A DNA stretch of 64,000 nt from Bradyrhizobium murdochi (GCF_000472965.1 NZ_AXAU01000005.1:186001-250000), one strand, 5' to 3'; positions 36,247-45,020 are shown, counted from the stretch's first letter. Notes: generated by a model from the sequence alone, not told the origin. Made by a program: numbers and translations.

Positions 36247-37230
36247 ATGATGCAACCAACCGATGCTCTTGCGCGCTTTCGCGACCGCCTCAGCCTGCCG
36301 CTGATTGCAGCGCCGATGTTTCTCGTCTCCGGCGTCGAGTTGGTGGTAGCTGCCTGCCGCAACGGCGTGATCGGTTCGTTTCCGACCGTGAATTGCCGCA
36401 GCCCCGAACAACTCGATCAATGGCTGACGGACATCGATGACCGGCTGAAGCAGCACTCGGATGCAAGCGGCAAGCCCGCAGCGCCTGTATGCGCCAATCT
36501 GATCGTGCATCGCTCCAATGCGCGGCTGGAGCAGGATCTGCAGGTGCTGCTGCGTCACCGGCCGGAAATGATTATTACCTCCGTCGGCTCGCCGGCGCCG
36601 GTATTGAAGCCGTTGCGCGATGCCGGCGCGCTGGTGTTTGCCGACGTCGCATCCATCCGCCACGCCGAGCGCGCGGCGGCTGCCGGTGCCGATGGGCTGG
36701 TGCTGCTAACGGCAGGCGCGGGCGGCCAGACCGGCTGGCTCAATCCCTTCGTGTTCGTGCGCGCGGTACGCGCTTTCTTCGACGGACCCCTGGTGCTGGC
36801 GGGCGGCATCGCGGATGGTCACGCCCTGCGCGCGGCCGAGGCGCTCGGCTGCGATCTCGCCTATATGGGTACCAAATTCATCGCCACGCGGGAAAGCATG
36901 GCGGACACGCGCTACAAGGAGATGCTGGTCGCCAGCAGCGCCGACGACATCCTGCTGACCAAGGCATTCACGGGCCTGCAGACCAACATGCTGCGCCCCT
37001 CGATCGAGGCCGCCGGTCTCGATCCGGACGATCTTCCCGAGCGGGGCGCGATCGATATCGCCAAGGATATCGACATCGGCGCGCGCGAGAACCGCCCGAA
37101 ACGCTGGAAGGATATTTGGAGTGCGGGACATGCCGTTTCGGGCGTGACGCACATTCTTTCGGTTGATGAGATGGTTGCGCGCACAGCGGCGGAATATCGG
37201 GACGCTGCCACGCGCCTGCAAATTAGCTAG
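36247..37230 (+). CDS. Nitronate monooxygenase-like flavoprotein lacking the active-site histidine
   Basis: 327 residues, a TIM-barrel FMN protein clearly paralogous to the one at 27254 (compare LSLPLIAAPMFLVSGVELVV with LSIPVIGSPLFIISVPDLVI, and GVIGSFPTVN with GVVGSFPALN). The FMN loop reads GAGGQTGWLNPFVF, so Gln replaces the His found in the other copy's GAGGHAG motif; this may change or remove the nitronate-oxidising chemistry. The second FMN motif LAGGIADGHALRAAEALGCD is intact. The gene is divergent from an acyl-CoA ligase, so it may act on a CoA-linked substrate (inference). ATG 36247 and 36250 are both possible starts. Confidence 0.87.
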   Translation: MMQPTDALARFRDRLSLPLIAAPMFLVSGVELVVAACRNGVIGSFPTVNCRSPEQLDQWLTDIDDRLKQHSDASGKPAAPVCANLIVHRSNARLEQDLQVLLRHRPEMIITSVGSPAPVLKPLRDAGALVFADVASIRHAERAAAAGADGLVLLTAGAGGQTGWLNPFVFVRAVRAFFDGPLVLAGGIADGHALRAAEALGCDLAYMGTKFIATRESMADTRYKEMLVASSADDILLTKAFTGLQTNMLRPSIEAAGLDPDDLPERGAIDIAKDIDIGARENRPKRWKDIWSAGHAVSGVTHILSVDEMVARTAAEYRDAATRLQIS

Positions 37231-37444
37231 CGCGCAAAAGGTTCCCGGCAATCCAGCCACCGCATTTTTGTCATGCAGCAATGCTAGGGCGCGCCCAACG
37301 GCAAATGCCAAGAGAAAGCCGCCGCGCTGGCAAACTTCCGACACAGGATGACGGCGAAAACAGGCAATCCGACATGACGCACGCGCGAAGGCGAGACCGA
37401 TTCCAGGTTTCGCCGCCGGGCGCATTTTATTCAGCGAGGCCTTC

Positions 37445-39784
37445 GTGTCGCACAAGCTCTTCCCCGCGATCCTGCTCATCTGCGCGCTGTTTACCTTCCC
37501 GGTTGTCGCGCAGCCCGGCGCTGCGCCTGCCGCCCCTACCGATAAAGCTGACGTCCTGACGCCCGATCAGGCGAAGCGGGCGCTCGATACGCTTTCAGAT
37601 GACAAGAAGCGCGCGCAAGTCATCGAGACGCTACGTGCGATCGCCAATGCCTCGCCGCCACCGCAAGGCGCGGCTCCCGCGCCCGAACAGCAATCCGCGA
37701 TGCCGCTCACCGCCGACAGCCTCGGCGCACAGCTCCTGCTGACGGTATCCGAGCGGGTCGGCGAGATCTCGCGCGAGGTCGCCGATGTGGCTCGGACGCT
37801 GACGGACTTTCGGGCGTTCTATTACTGGTTCGTGCGGACCGCCAACGATCCGTCCGCCTATCACCAGTTGTTCGACATCGCGTGGAAACTGGCGCTGGTG
37901 TTTCTTTGCGCCCTCGCTGCCGAGTGGCTGGTTTTCCGCCTGATCAAGCGCCCGGTGGCGCTGTTGGAAGCGCGCCTGCCGCAAGCGGCGCGCGCGCCGG
38001 TGCCGACTTTGGCGGTGGCCGATCCGCCATCCTCCGTGGCTGACGTCACGGCCGCGCCCGAGCTGCATCGGCGCCGCCTCAGTCTGGCGCGCACCTGGCA
38101 GTCGATGGTCAGGTTGCCCTTCGTGCTAGGACGGCTCGCGCTCGAATTGTTCCCGGTGCTTGTCTTTATTGGTACCGCCACGACGTTGCTGGGAACCGGG
38201 ATCGGCGATCTCGCAACCACCCGGCTCGTGATCCTCGCGGTGGTGAACGCCTATGCACTGACGCGCGGGCTGATCTGCGTGGTACGGGCGTTGGCCGGAC
38301 CTTTCGGCCTGTTTCGCGTTCGCGCCGAGACCGCAGCCTATATCGAGATCTGGGCGCGGCGCATCGTCACCGTCGGTGTCTCGGGCATTGCCTTCGCCAA
38401 TGTGGCGTTGCTGTTGGGCTTGCATCGCGGCGGCTACATGGCGTTGCTGCGCCTGGTGATGCTGGTCGTCCATCTCTTCATTGTCGTCATCATCCTGCAG
38501 TGCCGCCGCCAAGTTGCGGATGCTATTCGCGCGCCGGCCGGCCGCGACGGCACAGCCGCCAGGGTGCGCAACCGCGTCGCCGGTCTGTGGCACTATCTTG
38601 CGATCGCGCTCGACCTCGCCTTGTGGGCAGTGTGGGCGCTCAACATCCGCAACGGTTACGCGCTGCTGCTGCAATATTTCGTCGGCACCGTCGCGGTTGC
38701 GCTGATCGTGCGTCTTTCCACCATGCTGGTGCTGAGCTTGATCGATCGTGGCTTCCGCATCAGCCCGGATCTGCTGCGCCGCTTTCCGGGCTTGGAGAAC
38801 CGCGCCAACCGCTATCTGCCGCTGTTGCGCAACGTCATCTCGGCCGCGATCGCCTTCATCGGCTTTGTCGCGCTGCTGGAAGTCTGGGGCATCGACGCCA
38901 TCGTCTGGTTCTACGGCGGCCAGATCGGCAGCCGGCTGTTGTCGGCGGTGGTTACCGTCGGCATTGCAGCACTCGCTGCTGCGGCGATCTGGGAAATCAG
39001 CAACGCGTTGCTGGACCGCAAGGTAACCGCATTGTCGCGCGACGGTCACTACGCCCGCGCGGCGCGGCTGCGCACGTTTCAGCCGATGCTGCGAACGGCA
39101 CTGTTGTGCCTCATCGTCGTCGTCGTTGGCCTCACGGCGCTCAGCGAGATCGGCGTCAATGTCGCGCCGCTGCTCGCCGGCGCCGGTATCGTCGGTATCG
39201 CCATCGGCTTCGGCTCGCAGAAACTGGTGCAGGACCTCATTACCGGGCTGTTTCTCCTGATCGAGAACACGGTGCAAGTCGGCGACACTGTCACGCTGTC
39301 GGGCCTGTCAGGGGTCGTGGAAAATGTTTCGATCCGCACCCTTCGCCTGCGCGCCGGCGACGGCTCCGTGCACATCGTGCCGTTCAGTGCGGTGACGACG
39401 ATCACCAATTCAAGCCGCGGCGCCGGCAATGCAGCCGTCAGCGTCAACGTGGCCTACAAGGAAGACACCGACCGAGCCGGCCAGATCCTGAAGGACATCG
39501 TAGCCGAAATGCGCCGCGAGCCCGAATTCCAGCACCTGATCCGCGGCGATCTCGAACTCTGGGGCGTCGACAAGGTAGACGGCTCGATGGCTTCGATCGT
39601 CGGCCAGATCCGCTGCAGCGACGCCGGCCGCTGGCCGGTGCAGCGGGAATTCAACCGCCGCATGAAGCGGCGATTCCAGGAGTGCGGCGTGGAAATCGCG
39701 CCCGCTAGCCAAACCATTCTGATGCAGGTTCCGGCGCCCGCCGCTGCCGCCGCGAATGCGAAGCCCAGGCGGGCGGCAGGCTAG
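37445..39784 (+). CDS. Large MscS-family mechanosensitive channel
   Basis: 779 residues with a GTG start at 37445. A signal-like N-terminus (LFPAILLICALFTFPVVAQP) precedes a 100-residue periplasmic segment, then about ten transmembrane helices. The MscS core begins near residue 550, with the pore helix and beta domain read as GAGIVGIAIGFGSQKLVQDL, ITGLFLLIENTVQVGDTVTL and RLRAGDGSVHIVPFSAVTTI. It resembles the larger YbdG/MscM-like members rather than 286-residue MscS. It would open on membrane tension during hypo-osmotic shock. It follows the nitronate monooxygenase-like gene by 214 bases and is probably separate. Confidence 0.9.
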   Translation: MSHKLFPAILLICALFTFPVVAQPGAAPAAPTDKADVLTPDQAKRALDTLSDDKKRAQVIETLRAIANASPPPQGAAPAPEQQSAMPLTADSLGAQLLLTVSERVGEISREVADVARTLTDFRAFYYWFVRTANDPSAYHQLFDIAWKLALVFLCALAAEWLVFRLIKRPVALLEARLPQAARAPVPTLAVADPPSSVADVTAAPELHRRRLSLARTWQSMVRLPFVLGRLALELFPVLVFIGTATTLLGTGIGDLATTRLVILAVVNAYALTRGLICVVRALAGPFGLFRVRAETAAYIEIWARRIVTVGVSGIAFANVALLLGLHRGGYMALLRLVMLVVHLFIVVIILQCRRQVADAIRAPAGRDGTAARVRNRVAGLWHYLAIALDLALWAVWALNIRNGYALLLQYFVGTVAVALIVRLSTMLVLSLIDRGFRISPDLLRRFPGLENRANRYLPLLRNVISAAIAFIGFVALLEVWGIDAIVWFYGGQIGSRLLSAVVTVGIAALAAAAIWEISNALLDRKVTALSRDGHYARAARLRTFQPMLRTALLCLIVVVVGLTALSEIGVNVAPLLAGAGIVGIAIGFGSQKLVQDLITGLFLLIENTVQVGDTVTLSGLSGVVENVSIRTLRLRAGDGSVHIVPFSAVTTITNSSRGAGNAAVSVNVAYKEDTDRAGQILKDIVAEMRREPEFQHLIRGDLELWGVDKVDGSMASIVGQIRCSDAGRWPVQREFNRRMKRRFQECGVEIAPASQTILMQVPAPAAAAANAKPRRAAG

Positions 39785-39811
39785 TTCGTCACGCAATGTC
39801 CTCAGCGCGTG

Positions 39812-41332
39812 TCAACGCAGGATTCGACCAAGGATGCGCGCCGCCTGATCGATCTCTTTTTCATTCCATGCCGCAAAGCCGAGAAACAGGCCCTGCTCAT
39901 CGGTCTTGTGATACAGCATGCTCGATAGAGGCCGGCTGGCGACGTCGGCGTCAAGCAGGCGCGCCGACAATTGCCGGTCGTTTGCCGGTCTGCTGCACCT
40001 TGCCAGCAATTGCATGCCGCCGGCCGGCGCTTCGATCGCGAGACAGTCGCCGGCTGCAGCGGCAAGCGCCTGCAGCATGCGGTCGCGCCGGCCCTTGTAG
40101 AGGCGCGTCATCCTTCTGATGTGGCCGAGATAGGCGCCGGATGCGATGAACTCGGCCAGCGCATCCTGCATGGCGATTGACGTCAGCATTCCCATGTGGC
40201 GCTGCGCCAGCTCGAAGTGACCAATCAGCGCTTCCGGGACGACAAGGTAACCGAAGCGAATGTCCGCATACGTCGCCTTCGAAAACGTGCCGAGATAAAA
40301 CACGCGCGGCGACGTTGCGAGCCCCTGCAGGGCGGCCACCGGGCGGGCCTCATAGTGAAATTCGCCGTCGTAGTCGTCCTCGATGATGCAGGCGCCCGTG
40401 GCTTCGGCGAAACGCAGCAGTTCGAGGCGGCGGCCGATCGGCATCAGCCGCCCGGTCGGATATTGATGCGACGGCGTGACGAAGATCAGCCGCGGCGCCT
40501 CCTTGCGGGATGGGACGGCCATGCCTTGTGCATCGAGCGGTATGGCGGAAACGATCGCGCCGGCGGCATGCAATGCGACGTTGGCGCCGCCATAGCCCGG
40601 GCTTTCGATCCAGGCGTGATCGCCGCGCTCGAGCAGCGCATCTGCGATCAGCGTCAGGCCGGATTGCGCCGTCGGCACGATCAATATCTGATCGGCCTTG
40701 GCTTTGATTCCGCGATGAACCACGAGATGCCCGAGCAGCGCTTCTTGCAGCGGTCGATGGTTGATGGGCCGGTCGCGGCGTAGCGGTGCGGTTCGCGCCG
40801 CGCGCCGCAGGCAGCGGCTCCACACATCGTGCGGAAACTCGCGCTCGTCCGCCAGCCCGGGCTGAAACGGTCGCGGCCGCCCGTCATGAACAGGCGGCCA
40901 GCCCGCCCGCTGCAGGCCGCGCGCCCAGGACGATAGGCCTATCCGCTCGCTTCCGGCCCGGCTGCTTCGCGGCGACATCTTGCGGCGATCGAGCGACAGG
41001 CCTTCGGCGACCACCGGACGGCGTCCGGCGGAGAGCGAGAGATAGCCTTCCGCGGCCAATTGTTCGATCGCAAACGAGACGGTGTTGCGTGAGAGGGCGA
41101 GCGATTGCGCCAGTTGCCGGCTCGAGGGCAGGCGCTGGCCAGGCGCGAGGCGTCCTTCCGTGATGAGATGCCGCAACTGGTCGGTGAGCTGGCGCGTTAG
41201 CGTCGCGCCGCTGTCGCGCGCCAGATGCAGCATTCCAGGAAGCAGGTCGTCCACAACTGGCACCAGCAAATCGTCAAAACTGGTTCTTTCATTAGAGCCA
41301 GTTGAAAGGCTAGGCAACGCCGATCGACTCAT
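39812..41332 (-). CDS. MocR/PdxR-type regulator: GntR winged helix fused to an aminotransferase-like domain
   Basis: 506 residues from ATG 41332. Residues about 35-100 form a GntR-type HTH (LPSSRQLAQSLALSRNTVSF); residues about 140-500 form a fold-type-I aminotransferase domain with IIEDDYDGEFHYEARPVAAL and the PLP lysine in FSKATYADIRFGY. MocR proteins bind PLP and regulate adjacent genes such as vitamin B6, GABA or taurine genes. The family core starts near Met34 (41233). The leading 33 residues are atypical and cover an inverted repeat, so translation may really start at 41233. It is divergent from an EamA exporter, its likely target. Confidence 0.88.
   Translation of the reverse strand: MSRSALPSLSTGSNERTSFDDLLVPVVDDLLPGMLHLARDSGATLTRQLTDQLRHLITEGRLAPGQRLPSSRQLAQSLALSRNTVSFAIEQLAAEGYLSLSAGRRPVVAEGLSLDRRKMSPRSSRAGSERIGLSSWARGLQRAGWPPVHDGRPRPFQPGLADEREFPHDVWSRCLRRAARTAPLRRDRPINHRPLQEALLGHLVVHRGIKAKADQILIVPTAQSGLTLIADALLERGDHAWIESPGYGGANVALHAAGAIVSAIPLDAQGMAVPSRKEAPRLIFVTPSHQYPTGRLMPIGRRLELLRFAEATGACIIEDDYDGEFHYEARPVAALQGLATSPRVFYLGTFSKATYADIRFGYLVVPEALIGHFELAQRHMGMLTSIAMQDALAEFIASGAYLGHIRRMTRLYKGRRDRMLQALAAAAGDCLAIEAPAGGMQLLARCSRPANDRQLSARLLDADVASRPLSSMLYHKTDEQGLFLGFAAWNEKEIDQAARILGRILR
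41279..41302. promoter_or_regulatory. Inverted repeat, candidate MocR operator
   Basis: ACTGGTTCT (41279-41287) and AGAGCCAGT (41294-41302) form a 9-bp inverted repeat with one mismatch and a 6-base spacer. It lies 48-71 bases upstream of the EamA start and within the first codons of the longest MocR frame. If MocR starts at 41233, the repeat is intergenic. Confidence 0.5.
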
Positions 41333-41349
41333 GACGGGACCAGTTCGAG

Positions 41350-42258
41350 ATGGCCAGTGGACTTTCAACCCGCAGCGCGGCGGCGTTGCTTGCCGGCGTC
41401 GTGTTGGCGTGGGGGACCAACTGGCCGGTGACGAAGGTGGTCGTGCATGACGTGTCCCCGCTATGGGCGACGGCACTGCGTTGCGTGATCGCCGCCGCGA
41501 CGCTGGCGCCGATGTTGTGGGCGCAGGGGACGTTCATCGTTCCGAAGCGCGGCGATCTGCCGGTCGTGTTCTGCACCTCGATCCTGCATCTGGTGGCGTT
41601 TTCCGCGCTGGTGGCGGCCGGGCTGCAATTCGTGCCGGCCGGTAGGGCGATCGTGCTCGGCTATACGACGCCGCTATGGGTCGCGATCGGGGCAGCCATG
41701 TTTCTGTCGGAGCATATCACGCGCCGGCGCGCGATCGGTATCGGCTGCGGCCTGGCGGGCCTCGCGGTCATCTTCAATCCGCAGACGCTGAACTGGGGTG
41801 ACCGCAACGCGCTGTTCGGCAGCGGCCTGATTCTGATTGCCGCGTTCTGCTGGGCCGGCAACATCGTCTACGTCCGCGCGCACAAATGGATCTCGACACC
41901 CTTCCAACTCGTGTTCTGGCAGGTGTTGCTGGCGGCGGCGCTGCTGTCGACCATCGCGTGGCTCGTGGAAGGCCTGCCACGTATCGCGTGGACGGCGCGT
42001 CTCGCCGGCCTGATGCTCTATAGCGCTATCGTCTGCACCGCATTCGCCAACTGGGCGATGACCATGGTGAACCGCAGCCTGCCGGCAGTCACCACCTCGC
42101 TGTGCCTGCTCGCGACGCCACTGCTCGGCATCGTCAGCGCCACCGCCATCCTGAACGAGCCGCTCGAGCCGTCGCTGTTTCTGGCGATGGCGCTGATCAT
42201 CGGCGGCATCGCGCTCGGCACCATCGCCGGCGGCTCGCTTCGAGAAAAGACGGCCTAG
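41350..42258 (+). CDS. EamA/DMT-family transporter
   Basis: 302 residues with ten hydrophobic helices in two EamA repeats (first AALLAGVVLAWGTNWPVTKV, second LILIAAFCWAGNIVYVRAHK). The family exports or imports small metabolites such as amino acids or nucleobases; substrates vary and cannot be read here. The start ATG is only 17 bases from the longest start of the divergent MocR gene, an arrangement seen where MocR proteins control the neighbouring transporter. Its stop overlaps the end of the convergent membrane-protein gene by 4 bases. Confidence 0.9.
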   Translation: MASGLSTRSAAALLAGVVLAWGTNWPVTKVVVHDVSPLWATALRCVIAAATLAPMLWAQGTFIVPKRGDLPVVFCTSILHLVAFSALVAAGLQFVPAGRAIVLGYTTPLWVAIGAAMFLSEHITRRRAIGIGCGLAGLAVIFNPQTLNWGDRNALFGSGLILIAAFCWAGNIVYVRAHKWISTPFQLVFWQVLLAAALLSTIAWLVEGLPRIAWTARLAGLMLYSAIVCTAFANWAMTMVNRSLPAVTTSLCLLATPLLGIVSATAILNEPLEPSLFLAMALIIGGIALGTIAGGSLREKTA

Positions 42259-42905
42259 TTCGCCACGAAATACCAATTCTCGTCATAGCGCTCGAGCCGG
42301 CTCGGCGGCTTGTCGGCGAACTCGAAGAAGTCTTTGGGATCACCGCCCGGCGGCACGTGCAGGAAGCCGGTGAAATAGTGCTTCAGGCCGCGTGAGGTCA
42401 AAAACAGCACATAGGTGCCTTCTTCCGTCTCGTCGACGACGATGTCGTTGCCGACGGAAACATTGCGCTCGCGGTCGCCGAGCGCGATCAGGTTCTTGTT
42501 GTAGGAGACGTTAGGTTTCAGTTCGCCGGCTTCGACCCGCGCCACGATCCGTTCGCGGTCAGCCCGATGCCATCGGAAATTCTGCTGGAGGGCGACCTGG
42601 TGCAGCGGGGCGTAGGCGAGAATGACAAACGTCAGCGCGCAGATCAGGAAGGGGAGGGCGAACTTCGCGCCACTGGTTCGGATCTTGGGGAGCAGCGAAG
42701 CCGACCACACGATGCAGCCGAAGAAAACCAGCGCGACCAGCGGCACGACGACAAGCAGGACGAAGCCGGAGGGCCAATCCGCCATCGACAGTTCGAACGT
42801 CGCGATCGACAGCGTGAAGGCGGAAATCGCGATCGCCGCCACCAGCGCGGCGCGAACCGATGGCCCGGTGGCGACTGACGTCGTCTGGGATGTCGCTTCA
42901 GCCAT
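42255..42905 (-). CDS. Membrane protein of unknown function
   Basis: 216 residues from ATG 42905. Three hydrophobic helices lie in the first 110 residues (AALVAAIAISAFTLSIATF, FVLLVVVPLVALVFFGCIVW and FALPFLICALTFVILAYAPL), followed by a soluble C-terminal domain of about 100 residues with RWHRADRERIVARVEAGELK and ending YDENWYFVAN. I do not recognise the domain. The frame is open to 42953, but MAEAT at 42905 is the more plausible start. A CtrA-type box lies 58 bases upstream, shared with the divergent small gene at 43056. Confidence 0.72.
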   Translation of the reverse strand: MAEATSQTTSVATGPSVRAALVAAIAISAFTLSIATFELSMADWPSGFVLLVVVPLVALVFFGCIVWSASLLPKIRTSGAKFALPFLICALTFVILAYAPLHQVALQQNFRWHRADRERIVARVEAGELKPNVSYNKNLIALGDRERNVSVGNDIVVDETEEGTYVLFLTSRGLKHYFTGFLHVPPGGDPKDFFEFADKPPSRLERYDENWYFVAN

Positions 42906-42962
42906 GCCGGGCTGTTCCGCTCCGCAGTTTGCTCGCGTTCCGGCCCTTGCCATTCCGAAGGC

Positions 42963-42977
42963 TTAACGCGCCGTTAA
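42963..42977. promoter_or_regulatory. CtrA-type binding box between divergent genes
   Basis: TTAA-CGCGCCG-TTAA followed by CC matches the CtrA consensus TTAA-N7-TTAA exactly. It is 58 bases upstream of the membrane-protein gene start and 79 bases upstream of the 81-aa protein start, so it could control either. Confidence 0.62.
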
Positions 42978-43055
42978 CCATATCAGCCCCAACAATAGCC
43001 CCGACGATGATCCGCCGCCACGGTCGGACCGACGGCAAATCGAAAGGGGTATGGA

Positions 43056-43301
43056 ATGGATTTCGACCGGTATTCTGCCAAAACCCCGGCGACTCTCGAA
43101 GAGATCCGGCGCCGGGTGATGTTTGCGCTCGACCGGCATCCGCTGTGCCGCGGCATCGAGTTCGACGTCGTCAGCATGCCGCGCAACCGCAAGTGCAACT
43201 GGACCGTCACCCTGCAGCAGGTCGCCCCCAACGCCCTGTGGGAAGCCTCCGATATCGTTGCCGATATCCAGGAGGCCTATGAATTGGCCGCAGCGGCCTG
43301 A
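43056..43301 (+). CDS. Small hypothetical protein downstream of a CtrA-type box
   Basis: 81 residues, soluble. It opens MDFDRYSAKTPATLEEIRRR and has two cysteines (LCRGIEFD, RKCNWTV) and an acidic helical C-terminus (ASDIVADIQEAYELAAAA). The ATG is preceded by AAAGGGG. I do not recognise a family. The only regulatory clue is the CtrA-type box 79 bases upstream, which would tie it to the cell cycle (inference). It is followed by the single-TM protein gene at 43420. Confidence 0.75.
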   Translation: MDFDRYSAKTPATLEEIRRRVMFALDRHPLCRGIEFDVVSMPRNRKCNWTVTLQQVAPNALWEASDIVADIQEAYELAAAA

Positions 43302-43419
43302 TTCCGGGGCCATTTCGGGATTTTTTCCCATCTTTTCGACCGTGTCCGCGCGGCGATTGGCATCGTATAGCCTCAATTATCATCCAGTTTTTCGGCAAAA
43401 GGGCCAAACGTCGGCGGGA

Positions 43420-44139
43420 ATGGAGACCTTTTTGACCAAGACTATGACGATTGTCGCGCTGATCTGTTTTCTCGTGGCCGGCGCCGCCGTCACCGCCATT
43501 GTCGGCCGCGACAGCGTGCCTGCCACCCGGTTCGAACTGGCGTCGGCTTCCTCCGTCCAGGCGCCGGTCTCGAACAAGGAAGGCAAAAAGGATCGCCTGG
43601 CGGTCCTAAGTTACGCCACCGCCGCGGTTGAGCCCCAGCCCAGGGATCCCGCGCTGAACGAATCGCTGCGCCGGGCCTATGCCTCGACCTCGCCCGTCGA
43701 TATGGCCATGCCGAAGGAAATCGCGGCGCCCACCGTCCCGCCCACGACGTCCACCGCCGCGCCGAGCACGGCGCCGGTGCAGGCGCCTGCGCCCGTCAAG
43801 CCCAAGGCCGCAGCCAAGCCCCAGCCGCAGAAAAGCTACACGCTGTTGAGCGATGGCCAGATCGCCGGCATCAAGGACCGCCTGAAACTGACGGCGTCGC
43901 AGGAGTACTACTGGCCGCCGGTGGAGACTGCGCTGCGTGCTGTCGCCCGCAAGATTCATGCGGGCCGCCAGGCCAACCCGAATGCGACGGGCGTGCCGAT
44001 CGATCCAGAGTCCGCAGAAGTCCAGCAATTGAAATCGGCGGCGATGCCGCTGCTATTCCAGTTGCGTGAGGACCAGAAGAGCGAAGTGCGCTCGCTTGCC
44101 CGCATCATCGGGCTGGAAAAAGTCGCCGCAATGATCTGA
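43420..44139 (+). CDS. Membrane-anchored Pro/Ala-rich protein of unknown function
   Basis: 239 residues from ATG 43420 (an in-frame ATG at 43444 is also possible). One N-terminal hydrophobic segment (MTIVALICFLVAGAAVTAIV) anchors or exports it. Residues about 95-135 are low-complexity (Pro/Thr/Ala, then KPKAAAKPQPQ), and the C-terminal 100 residues look helical and structured (LLSDGQIAGIKDRLKLTASQ, followed by EYYWPPVETALRAVARKI). This C-terminal pattern recurs in rhizobial proteins with an LTxxQ-like motif, recalling Spy/CpxP proteins, but I cannot assign it firmly. It is possibly cotranscribed with the 81-aa gene. Confidence 0.7.
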   Translation: METFLTKTMTIVALICFLVAGAAVTAIVGRDSVPATRFELASASSVQAPVSNKEGKKDRLAVLSYATAAVEPQPRDPALNESLRRAYASTSPVDMAMPKEIAAPTVPPTTSTAAPSTAPVQAPAPVKPKAAAKPQPQKSYTLLSDGQIAGIKDRLKLTASQEYYWPPVETALRAVARKIHAGRQANPNATGVPIDPESAEVQQLKSAAMPLLFQLREDQKSEVRSLARIIGLEKVAAMI

Positions 44140-44183
44140 GTGGCGCTCTGCGCCGCTGGTTCCGACCCTTACACAGAACTCCT

Positions 44184-44201
44184 ACACACACACACACACA
44201 C
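44184..44201. repeat. (AC)9 dinucleotide tract
   Basis: Eighteen bases of strict AC repeat lie 62 bases upstream of the ATG at 44264 and after the stop of the preceding gene. It is non-coding, so length changes could at most alter promoter or leader spacing. Confidence 0.85.
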
Positions 44202-44263
44202 GGCGCCGCACCGGAACATCGCCCTACCCCACGCGTTGCCCGCGTCGATGAGGGAGTTTGCCG

Positions 44264-44965
44264 ATGCGCGCATCAACCGCCTTTTTTGCGGGGGCAGGAA
44301 CCGTGGTCGTCGCGGTCGCCGCCGGTCTTGGCGGTGGATATCTGGCTGCCAACATCGTCAGCCCGCCGACGCAGATGCTCTCGAAACTGGAACGCCGGAT
44401 GTCAGCGGAGCCGATACCCGTCTCGACGGAGCCATCGGAGCCGGTGCCCTATGTCGCGGCGACGGTGGCTGCGGCCAACACCGCGCCCGCCCACGAGCAG
44501 CCGCAAACGCAGCCCCAACAGACGCAGCCACAGCCGCCAACGCCACCACAGCCGCAAACGGCGGCAGCGCCGTCCGCCAATAATGCTTCCACCGAAGAGA
44601 AGACGGCCAATAACGCAGCGGCCGCTCAACCTGTAACGCCACCGCCGAAACCCTCGAAGCCCGCCGAACAGGCCAGCGAAAAGACTGCTGCGCCGGAGAA
44701 GGCGGCTGCGCCCCAGGAGGCGTTTGCCAAGGCGCGTGATGCCGATCTCAAACGGGCTGCCGCCGGACAGCGACGCGCCGAGCGGCGTCAGCGCTGGGCC
44801 GACAAGCGCCGTTTCCAGCAGCCCCGCGAGCAGGACCTCGAGGCGGTCGAGACGCAGGTCCGGGAAGCGACCGAGCCGCAGCGCATCATCATCCGCGAAG
44901 AAGCGTTCGCTGGCGAGCCGGCACGGATTGAAATGCCGCGCATCAGGTTGTTCGATCAGGATTGA
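44264..44965 (+). CDS. Membrane-anchored low-complexity (Gln/Pro/Ala) protein
   Basis: 233 residues from ATG 44264, preceded by GAGGGAG; a TTG two codons earlier is less likely. The N-terminus is a signal anchor (STAFFAGAGTVVVAVAAGLG, then GGYLAANIVSPP). Residues about 70-150 are a Gln/Pro/Thr/Ala-rich linker (QPQTQPQQTQPQPPTPPQPQ), and residues about 150-200 are strongly basic and helical (RRAERRQRWADKRRFQQPRE). The pattern suggests a periplasmic linker protein; no function is known. It lies 63 bases downstream of an (AC)9 tract. Confidence 0.7.
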   Translation: MRASTAFFAGAGTVVVAVAAGLGGGYLAANIVSPPTQMLSKLERRMSAEPIPVSTEPSEPVPYVAATVAAANTAPAHEQPQTQPQQTQPQPPTPPQPQTAAAPSANNASTEEKTANNAAAAQPVTPPPKPSKPAEQASEKTAAPEKAAAPQEAFAKARDADLKRAAAGQRRAERRQRWADKRRFQQPREQDLEAVETQVREATEPQRIIIREEAFAGEPARIEMPRIRLFDQD

Positions 44966-44987
44966 TCGATCGGGCATGCGTGTCCCG

Positions 44988-45020
44988 GACGCGGTGTAGC
45001 GCGTGGCGCTGCACCGCGTC
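44988..45020. repeat. Hairpin repeat downstream of the low-complexity gene
   Basis: GACGCGGTG and CACCGCGTC flank a 15-base centre. A closely similar CCCGGACGCGGTGCAGCG-type block is a frequent Bradyrhizobium intergenic element. It may double as a 3' end for the preceding gene, but there is no T tract. Confidence 0.5.

Noticed and set aside
44184..44201. Phase-variable coding repeat
   Set aside because: The AC tract lies between a stop codon and the next start, so it cannot shift a reading frame.
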